Shown here: piece by piece, positions 55,516 through 64,000 of the stretch | Numbering within the stretch: position 1 is the stretch's first letter | How the letters are laid out: every line of letters starts with the position of its first letter | Origin: Gloeophyllum trabeum ATCC 11539 | Taxonomy: Eukaryota; Basidiomycota; Agaricomycetes; Gloeophyllales; Gloeophyllaceae | Assembly: GCF_000344685.1 (NCBI RefSeq) | Contig: NW_006920427.1 | Coordinates: forward strand, 334,548-398,547 | Reading direction: 5' to 3' | DNA length: 64,000 nucleotides | Notes under the pieces: generated by a model | Databases searched by the model: none | What the model was told of the DNA's origin: nothing | The model's input: the letters and a program-made list of their open reading frames with translations, nothing else | Program-made: the position numbers and the translations under genes

Positions 55516-57554
55516 GGTGGTGGCAGGTACTGGGGGTCTAGGAATACAGGATACCGATACTTGTAGTGAGGTGGCTGACGGTGGCTGACGATCTGGGTGT
55601 TGCTATGATGCCAGTTGTTTCCGGGCAAAGTCCATTTATACGTAGACCGAAGGCTTGGGGTATGTAACCGAGAAAGGGAAGAGTGCAGTGCTGACAGGCG
55701 CTACAGGAATTCCCAAAGTGAGTAGACGGTAGTTGGGAGCGGGATCGTCAGATGGGACGCGTATTATAGGGGGACGATCTGGGGTTCATCCGTGAAACTC
55801 ACCGGTGCTGAGGCGATACGGTCACGACTATTGTCACTGCGCCCAAGCAAAGCTCTAAGCTGTGTGACACTGATATATAGCGTTCCTTTGTTGGGAGTCG
55901 AGATGTCGACGTCTGCGTTGCTTGATTGACTGTCGTCGATCGCGTCGTTGTCAGTTACACGGGCGGGATGCTATGGTCGTGTCGGCACGCGTCCAAGGGT
56001 CTTGCGGCGATGAGTTGGAAAGGAGTTGGAAAGGAGGAATGCAGATTCTGGCGGGAGTTCAAATAGTGGAGGAGGTCGGAGTGGTTCAGGGGGCGAGCTG
56101 CAGTTGGTTTTTCTTGTTCGGTTGGCATGTCGAGGCGGCCCCTCTTCTCTTGGCGCACAGCTTCCAAAAGCGCGATCAGAGCAACTTCACGTGATATGAC
56201 GACGAATCGGGGGTAATGAACCAGCGTCGGCACCGAACCTCCCCGCGAACCAGCTCGTCCCGCCCGCGTGCTATTGTCCGCGAATACAACACGGACCCAT
56301 CTCTCCGTCGCCGTCGTAGCTCTGTAGGCGTCCCTTCCATTATTCCCCCATTATTCCCCTCTGTCTTTTGTCCTGTTGCGGACGATCGCGATGGTGCCGA
56401 GATCCAGGCCGTTGTCGTAGCAGTTGAACAATCAACTTTTGTCCTGAAGTGTAACCCGCAACGATCGTGTGCATCTCGGAATAGGAACCAACTTGTTCTC
56501 AGCTCTACGGTTTCTGCAACCCCCGGTGGCCTAGCAACGCACTACGTCAGCTACATTCAAACTTCCCATCATCCCAAATGAACTTTGGCATGGCAGATAT
56601 GTTCAAGTTTCGACAACACCCATTCGACGCTATTCTTGCGCCCTCCCAAGGTTCCCGCAATGAATTAGGAATTAATGACACGTAGGATGTTCCATTCCGC
56701 TGCGGTTCAACATGCTATCAAGTCCAAGTGCAACAGTTCACAATCACATCAAAGCGATATTCCACGGTCATAGAACTCGGGAGGGCCCAGATCTCGCCAC
56801 CCCATATCTCGCGTTCCCTCGATGTCACACTAGCTTTCTGCCGTTGCGGGAACCTCCTTCTGAGTGGTTGATGTGACGGAAACGGGACGGTGGTGGTCTC
56901 CTTCCGAACCTTGACTTTGACTTTGGATGCTATGCTATCAATAGTATCCTGTCCGTCCTAGTTATAAGCTCGTCTGGCGCTCGTCTATACCGTCTCGGGG
57001 TACATTATCGCATCTCATTGTTTCGACAGAGTCCCTCGCGCTAGCGCTGTTCGCCTCCCGACATATCTTATCCTCTCCTTGATTACGAAGTCCTATTCCA
57101 AGCTGACTCTCAGAAACAACATAGGAATCCAACCCCAGGATACAGCTAGTAGCTGTGCATCGTGCCCTAATTCTCCGAAATTAACTGGACCGGTGGCATC
57201 CCTCCTTCCCATCTTATCTCCTGTTCCATCTCCGCGTCCCCTCACTCCCGCTTGCAAGGCACTCGCTCGGGTCCGCTCGCAGTCCGACACACGGACGCAG
57301 TATGTGCGAAGGGCGTTTGCATAACAGTGTTAGGCGCGTTCGGGATAATGACGAACACCAAGCGCTCACAGGCAGCTGCGTCATACGGAAGGTTCAATCC
57401 TATCGCAAACTAAAAACCCCTATGTAAGTTTCGGAGCTGCAAGCCACGAACGCCCGGATCCTGGTAAGGAACTAAATTTCTGAATAGGAGCCGAGCGCGG
57501 ATCAGCAGCTACCCTAGTACGCCAGTACACTGCATACCGGTGCTAGGAACCAAC
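55516..57554. other. Intergenic, nothing recognised
   Basis: 2 kb between the DUF6699 gene and the right arm. Short frames on both strands, none with a motif. Confidence 0.4.
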
Positions 57555-60500
57555 GCTATGCAGCATTTCAAGCTCATGCGCGCCCGCGCTGGTCCTGACG
57601 AGACCACAATACACTTAGGCTCTCCATCCGCTTACCGCCACCATCACCCTCTTGATACGATCCTCAGACATGCTGCGCCTTCTGCCACCGGCTCGCGCTA
57701 TCCCTGCCCCACCCCCGCGCAGAGTGAGCTCGTCCCCTTACTCTGGGAGATGAAACACCGACCCTTGGTTCGAGGGGGATTACGATCGGCTGAGAAGATG
57801 CTCAGGTCGGGGGTACTATTGGCACAGCCTAATATACATGCCCCGTATGACGCCGCGAAGCGCGAGTGTATCGTGCCTTATCTGATTTACCTTGGATGGG
57901 ATTCCTCGCTTGGTTTCTCGCTGGGCCGGCTGCGTCGGGGAGCTGCGGTGCTCGTCTTTGGGGCCTCGTGGACCTGACCGCTGAACTTTGTCTCGGTCAG
58001 CTAACCTTACGCTGCTCTCGGGTACGCGGTGAACTTCGTTACTTATGGGGCATTGAAGCTCCAAATATTGGAATAGATTGTCTACCGGTCTGTAGCGCAG
58101 GCGAACTGTGCGGTATACCTCGGGATCCTACCGAAACCCTCAGAATATGCGTTCTTTCTGTAGACTCAAAGCATTGGTGCAGTGGCCCTATTTTGGCTGG
58201 CACACCCTCCAAACAGAGTAACAGCTTCTGCCCTCGGTGCAGTGACCCTACCCCACCCCCGCACCTCCTCCGTTCTCAGGTAGTGAAAGGCCAGCTCGTC
58301 CCGGAACTCTGGCAGATGAGGACTCGACTTCAAGAATTACGATCGAACGATATTCGAGAGCCGTTAATATTGGCACATCGTCCGTCTACACGGGCATCGT
58401 GCTGCGCCGTTTGCGCGAGCGCAGCCCAGGTAGTCGCGTATCTTATCTGATCCTCTTGGAATAGTCTGTTGCTGGTCTACCTTGCAGGCGTCGGGATACT
58501 AAGTCCTTTCTGATGACTGAGACATAAGTGAACCAGCTCAACCATGCTGCTGTGAAGACTCCGCCTGGTGAATTCACTCCCGAGGACTATACATTCTTCC
58601 TCGAACATCTGGAAATCACCTCTCACTCGTTAAGTGCTTCAGTTGTCTGGTCCACTCTTGACAGTTCCGCCGAAATTAAGACCCAAGAACAGAGGTGGGA
58701 TTCTATCTTACCCACTCAAACGTCCCATGCTGGTTCGCTTTGCGGAAATGAATGGTCAGTGTATTTGAGGACGCCCGCCCGCCCGAAAGCTTAAATGGAT
58801 GTGACTTGCTCTGCTCCGTCGTTTTGGGGCTCAATACGATCGTGTTTTTATGGCGTTCTACCTGAATACCGCCACCGCTGGAGCACGAAAATATCTCTAC
58901 GCTCGACTGCCATCTCCGGAATTATCACCCCTATGCGTAGGATAGGATGACTACGAGACGGGTATATATTTCGGTAGACCTTTATGCGAGGCACATCCTT
59001 TCTCCCCGGACGCTGCGACCTAACGTTCAGCATCACTTCCACAGCAACGGGTAGCCGCAGTGGTCAAGTCGTAACCATCTCAAGCCACTGAACTGGTTCA
59101 AACGTTGCTAAACCCGTGGATTCGACCGACATTAAGACCTGACGTCGATGCGGACCTGCCCACTTGGGTTAGGGTATATTTGCACCCATCACCCATATGA
59201 TGTCTTGTGCTCGTTATTGCTCTGTTCGTCATCCATTACCACGTCTGCACCAGGTGGACGAGCATCCTGCTACGTTACTACTGGTCCTCTTGATGTTGAA
59301 GGTTTCATTCAAGTTCTGTGGCGTTCGGGTACAGACGATACAGCTTCAAATCATAGGGTCTGCTCGCATGAAAATTGTAAAGCAACCTTGGTCTCGAAGA
59401 CGATCTCTAGCATGCGACGTGATTGAAGACGCCGCGCCGCTCGTCTGTAGGCCCCAATAAGTCCTGCAAGGTCTTCAGACCCGGTGTTGGCTCTCGCCTA
59501 ACATACAGATGCTTTTCATGTCGCAGTTAAGCTACTCAAGACTCAAGTCCCCGGAATTAACGATCTCCGCATGCTCGTCGCGTTCTCTTCCCATCGTATC
59601 TCCAGCCCGGTTTGCATTGCTGAAAAGCCACGATGCCACTCTTCTCTCGCAATGTGCAGGTTCGTCGCTCGCTCCATCGTCGTAAAAGGCATCAATAGTT
59701 CCATAAATGCAAGAGCGTGCTCTCATACCTAGCCCATCCCTGACCACGTCTCCTACCAAGACCAGTTTGTGCAGTTCTTGGAACTGGCAAATCCAGCTCG
59801 TCGCTGACAATTAATCTGCCGAAATTAATTAAGACGACGTCACGTTGTTGATCCGCTCTGCGCGCGGAGTGGCGTCCTGATCTACGGTTTCCCGCTATGT
59901 CGAGCGCGAAGTTGCAAAGTATCTAGGCCCTGTGACGCATTTAGCCTTCGTGTCTTCTATCTTCGCTCTGAAGTCATCCGGAGGTATTGGAAGGCTAAAT
60001 GCAACTTATACCCTTGCACGCGTTCATCTTGCGTCCATCAGCGCGAACTCAGCCTATCACCACGCTGCATGATATCCCAATCGAACGCTCTAAAGCAGTT
60101 CCACATACTTGAACGTGCTAGGACGCGACTGGCTGGCTTGATAATCTCTCCCAGGCTCAAGTACTTGAACTTGAGATCAGTTCCCCGATGACAACGGTGT
60201 TACGCGCACTCCTGCCCATTGCTGTGGCCGGAAAGCACCTCTGTATCGTAGGAGAATTTGAAACCAGCACACTTTTATGTCTAATCAACTTCTGCTTCAG
60301 TTGTCAGTGGCCTTGCGCCGCTCAGAGGTCTGGACCCTGCCGTGCGCCTTCTCTTTGCCAGGCTTATGACTTGAAGCACGATTGGGATGGACAGACAGGA
60401 GGCCGAGTGGCGATAACTTCGCGGCAATCTCTCTTCTCCTTCGTCATGCAATGTTGGTTGGACAGCCCACCACCCTCCATTTGGTACTTCCTGGGGCCTG

Positions 60501-62800
60501 GGGAGATATACCCAAGTAGGAGCTTCATTTCAAATGATGACCGAGGGTGAACTGACACGCTGAGCGGTTCGTCCCCCGCACGATTTCCCCACAACTTCGT
60601 CGTGGCCGTCGTCACACGTTCCACATCGGGCACCACGTTCCCTGACGATCAAGGCGATGGCATGGAGACCTGTCAGAGGCTCCCTGGGAACCGAGCGGTT
60701 CGTTGTTCGCTCGACTGCGGTCACGTATGGCAGTCCGTTGCACTGCGATCCATTTGACTTCCAGCGTCTTCGTGTCATTGACGCAGTTAATGAACCCACC
60801 TTAGACAAGCACTACAGTTCAAGACTCTGTGATTAGAAGGTCTTCATGGATAGATGACTTGATGCCCCCCGGTGAGCATCTTGCCCTGGGGGCGCAGTCA
60901 TGATCTACCCAAGTCCATCAACGCAGTTGCAAACCTAGCAATACTGGGTAGCTGATATGATCAGTATTACTCACCTACAGAGCGGAATCACCCCGGAAAA
61001 CAGGGCTCTGATCCCGACGAACGGTCCTCCGTGTGAAGCAGGCCATCAACGACATCACGCCGCTATACCTGTGTCCATCGACGATTGACCAACTGTGTTT
61101 GACGCGCGAGACCGTGTGTATGTGCTATTGGAATCCCGAAAACAGATCCTGACATCGCAAGAACTGCAGAGTGTCCCAGAGATGCGCTGCTGTGAATCTC
61201 GACCGGTAACGAGAAGTAGTGGTGTCGCGCGTTCCGGCCCCCAAGCGATTATGTCCTGGGGCTGCGTCGCGACTCACCACAGTTTCCAAATGGCGAACTT
61301 GATTCAATGTGAGCTTTGGTCCAAGGAAAAACGGCATCGTGTTATTCTAAAGCGCAGTGGTGGTCGCACTAGGCGCATCAAGACAGATCCAACAAATTAT
61401 CCAAGACGCGTCAGGATTTTACACAGGAGGAGTATTGTCTTACACTTTCAACTGTCAACTCAAGAAAATGGTTGCTCTTCGATCACGACCCCGACTGCAG
61501 ACTCTTCAGCCACATTCTCCATGTCGTCGGTTCGCGGCCGAGGAGCCAGCGGGTGATGTTACTATTCCCTGGGATACCGCTGTGGATGGGAATAAGTACA
61601 GTCAGCAGAGGAACATTATAACCTTCAGCTTCAGACACACACCGTTTGTCGTAATACCACACCATCCGTTCCCATGCCTCTGCCGACCACTCCCTCAGGG
61701 CCTCCCCGTACATCCTCGCCCCCTTCTCGCCCCACTCCTTCTTCGCTTGCTCCCTGTCTAATGTGAGGCACTGCACCGGTCTAGCTGTCTCTTCTTTAAT
61801 GACGTCCGCGACGGAGTGCAGAGAGATGTTCTCGCCCACCAAGGGGTAGGACGCGAAGACGTGAGGCTCGGGGTCGAGCAGGATGTTCGCCGCGATTTCG
61901 GCGAGATCCGGCAGGTAGAGGAAGCCCTGGAGGGTGGTAGGGGAGTAGGGGCAGTCCAGCAAGACAGGTGCCGATGGGGGAGAATCTAGGAGCCTGGGGA
62001 GAGGAAAGTTTTGCATGAGGGAAGTGGGCTGGAGGATCGTATAGGGTAGGGAAGATTCAGTCAAGTACTCTTCTACTCTGGGCGCCGTGTACTAGTAAGT
62101 TCGTTGTATAGGACAAGGGCCATTCATGAGACGCACCCGAGCTTAGCTTTGTGGTTCAGCAGCTTTGACAGATACGGATGCAAGACACTGCAGTAAACGA
62201 AGTGCTTTACTCCAGTCTCCTTCGCTGCGTTTACTGCGTTGATGCCCATGGCTGTCTCGTTTGGGTGGAACGCCGGGCCATTGTAGAAGATGATGTCGAC
62301 ATTCTTGAATGCTGGGGGCAAGGAGGAGTAATCAAGATAGTCTGCGACAACGAAGGATGCTACGAATGATGAGGATCCGAATGGAAGGGATGCTAATGAT
62401 TCTGTGACGGTCTTTACAGATGATTCGGAGTGGACGAGTAGGCGTATGGACGGAGCGGGGGAAAGGGAGGGAAGGCGGGACAGTAAGGCAGCAATGACAT
62501 GCAGCGAGGTGCGCCCGGAGGCGGAGGTGATCAGTATCGTTTTCGCGCGACCGCTGGACATCGTGGGGGACACTGCTGAGACGATGCACCCGGAAGATGG
62601 GTAGATAACTGGCGGATACCTTGCAGCGAGGCTTTGTCTAGAGGTGCCGGTGACGTCAATAGACTCGACCAAGTTAATCAGCTGTTCGGGCTGCTGAGAT
62701 GCTTCGGGTTTGCAATTTCCTGTCATCTGCCTTCTCAAGCTATTCAGGGATAGTAAGCAGCTTCGTATCCAAAACCTTGCCATTGACAAGCTCGGTCAAT
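57555..62800 (-). repeat. Right arm of the large inverted duplication
   Basis: Inverse counterpart of 46035-51400. It holds the intact NmrA-like gene; the rest (57555-61482) has no supported gene. Within it a segment of about 240 bp occurs twice in direct orientation (about 57660-57900 and 58220-58460: AGCTCGTCCC..., ATTACGATCG..., CTTATCTGAT), so the arm has its own internal duplication. Confidence 0.75.
61483..62561 (-). CDS. NmrA-like NAD(P)-binding protein
   Basis: Three exons, 62561-62137, 62077-61643 and 61579-61483, give 318 aa. TILITSASGRTSLHVIAALL is the Rossmann start, a variant of the NmrA GxxGxxG loop in which the last Gly is Ser. IIFYNGPAFHPNETAMGINAVNAAKETGVKHFVYCSVLHP is the classical NmrA/HSCARG middle, followed by KLGVEEYLTESSLPYTILQPT after splicing. 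Such proteins bind NADP without clear catalysis and act as redox sensors or atypical reductases. The second intron (63 nt) contains no stop in frame. The acceptor for exon 2 was placed at 62078 because it restores VEEYL. The left-arm copy at 46265 is dead. Confidence 0.8.
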
Positions 62801-63305
62801 TATCACTAGCAAAATCTGTGACATTGAGTTTGCGGAAGCTCGTGGAAGGGCAATGCCATATCCTCCATCGTCGGGAACCTCATGAAGTCGTATTCGAAGC
62901 ATCAAATACATTCTGAATTAGATGTGGAGATCTGTGAACGTCCTTTCGAGTCTGGTAAAGTGGCAGACGTACAAACTAAGTACTTACATCCAACCTGATG
63001 CAGAAGGTCACGCACTAGTCCAAGGATCAGAGAATTCAAGGGATAATAAAGAAGCAAAGGATGCTGCCGTTTGACCATATGCTATCGGCAGAGGAGGAAC
63101 CCTAGTGCTCCTGACCATTTGCTTGCCATGGAAGTGTAAGTCGCGGCCCTCGCGGGCAGTCATGAATTTCGACATACGCCATTTTGGGAAGAGCGGTGCA
63201 GCGTCACAGTCACATTGCACGCCTTACGCGTAACAACCGCGTCCTGGACCCCGCCAGTTCCCTTTCATCGGTCGCCAATTACCGACAGCCCATTCACGAT
63301 AAGCC
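62801..63305. other. Divergent promoter region
   Basis: 505 bp between the inverted-duplication end and BUB3. No further gene recognised. Confidence 0.45.
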
Positions 63306-64000
63306 ATGCCAGGTGCTGTCCTTTGTTCTCCAGACTTGGTTTCCACGCTAATGTATCCTTACCTAGAGCAATACGAACTGTCTTCGCCGCCGTTCGACAG
63401 CATATCCTGCGTCAAATTCTCCCCTTCGAACCCCGACCATTTACTGGCGACATCTTGGGACACGGTACGTCTATGAGTGGCGAAATCGACATGGTCTTAT
63501 GTTTTATAGACGGTTCGCTTCTATGATACTGTCAAAAATGAACAACGATGCAAATTTGATCACAGGGCTGCTGTCCTTACATGCTGTTTCGCAGACGCTG
63601 GCCATGGGTATAGCGGTGGTTTGGACACGTCGGTGAAGCAGTACGTACGGTTACTTGTGTTATATCTTGTATGATCACGGACTAAACGTTGGACCGCTCG
63701 CTCAGGCTGGATCTTGAGAGCGAGAAAGCCTTATCACTTGGGCAGCATTCGAATGCTGTCTCGAGCATGAACTGGTCAAAGGATACCAGTAAGTCATCAT
63801 TCTTTAGCCGGCTCCTCCCTGTCTGCAACGTACTCAGTTTTCCATGAACGCATCGCCCAGACAGCCTCATTACTGGCTCATGGGACCGCACACTACGCTT
63901 CTGGGATCCGCGTGCCTCGACACCCCAGAGCGGCTCGTATGACGTCCCCGAGCGTGTCTACCTGATGGACCTGGTCAACAACACTCTCGTGGTGGCCATG
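63306..64000 (+). CDS. BUB3: Mitotic checkpoint WD40 protein Bub3 (5' part, cut by window end)
   Basis: Exons 63306-63312, 63367-63464, 63510-63640, 63706-63788 and 63861 to the window edge. The first exon codes only M-P plus one base. The protein reads EQYELSSPPFDSISCVKFSP, LLATSWDTTVRFYD, FDHRAAVLTCCFADAGHGYSG, GLDTSVKQLDLE, HSNAVSSMNWS, LITGSWDRTLRFWDPR and PERVYLMDLVNNTLVVAM, which follows Bub3 blade by blade; the close relative Rae1/Gle2 differs in these segments. Bub3 binds Bub1 and Mad3/BubR1 at kinetochores and delays anaphase. All phases close. About the last half of the gene lies outside the window. Confidence 0.93.

Overview
This window is nuclear DNA of a filamentous basidiomycete, most likely an Agaricomycete wood- or litter-decay fungus. 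Genes carry many short GT-AG introns (about 50-90 nt, some exons only 15-40 nt), coding stretches are GC-rich against AT-richer spacers, and the gene families are typical of that group (heme-thiolate peroxidase, F-box/LRR proteins, DUF6699 proteins, GH28 pectinase, expanded aldo-keto reductases). No tool was run: exon models come from reading frames, splice signals, summed exon lengths and recalled family motifs.

Layout. 1.2-6.4 kb is a compact housekeeping block on +: a DUF4743/Nudix hydrolase, a membrane-anchored heme-thiolate peroxidase, and a TcdA-type tRNA t6A dehydratase. 6.7-9.0 kb holds dead genes: a P450 tail and an inverted aldo-keto reductase (AKR) pseudogene. 9.7-11.3 kb is an F-box/LRR gene (-). 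11.3-15.5 kb is gene-poor with a 0.4 kb foldback. 15.5-16.6 kb is a CCC1/VIT1 iron transporter. 18.2-22.3 kb has two intact tandem 15-exon AKR genes, paralogues of the dead copy. 22.5-24.7 kb is a secreted GH28 enzyme (-). 25.3-26.5 kb is a second, decayed AKR type (-). 27.8-30.0 kb is a divergent pair (unknown protein / SDR). 30.9-31.4 kb is a frameshifted ubiquitin-like-domain gene. 33.2-34.2 kb is a DUF6699 gene. 34.6-39.6 kb has three tandem intronless NAD-dependent epimerase/SDR paralogues (-). 41.3-41.8 kb is a MITE-like element. 42.2-45.8 kb is a divergent F-box pair, one intact and one dead.

46.0-62.8 kb is the most unusual part: a diverged inverted duplication with arms of about 5.3 kb and a spacer of about 6.2 kb. 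The right arm keeps an intact NmrA-like gene; the left-arm copy has lost its start codon. The spacer holds a 1.7 kb terminal-inverted-repeat element with an 11-bp target-site duplication, an assembly gap flanked by near-identical 485-bp repeats carrying tRNA-like pol III boxes, a 17-unit array of 22-bp dyads, and a second DUF6699 gene. The window ends inside BUB3 (+).

The peroxidase, AKRs, SDRs, GH28 enzyme and P450 relic fit plant-wall breakdown and detoxification of aromatics or aldehydes, but nothing shows they form one pathway. They look like a redox-rich accessory region shaped by tandem duplication and decay, between conserved genes at both ends.
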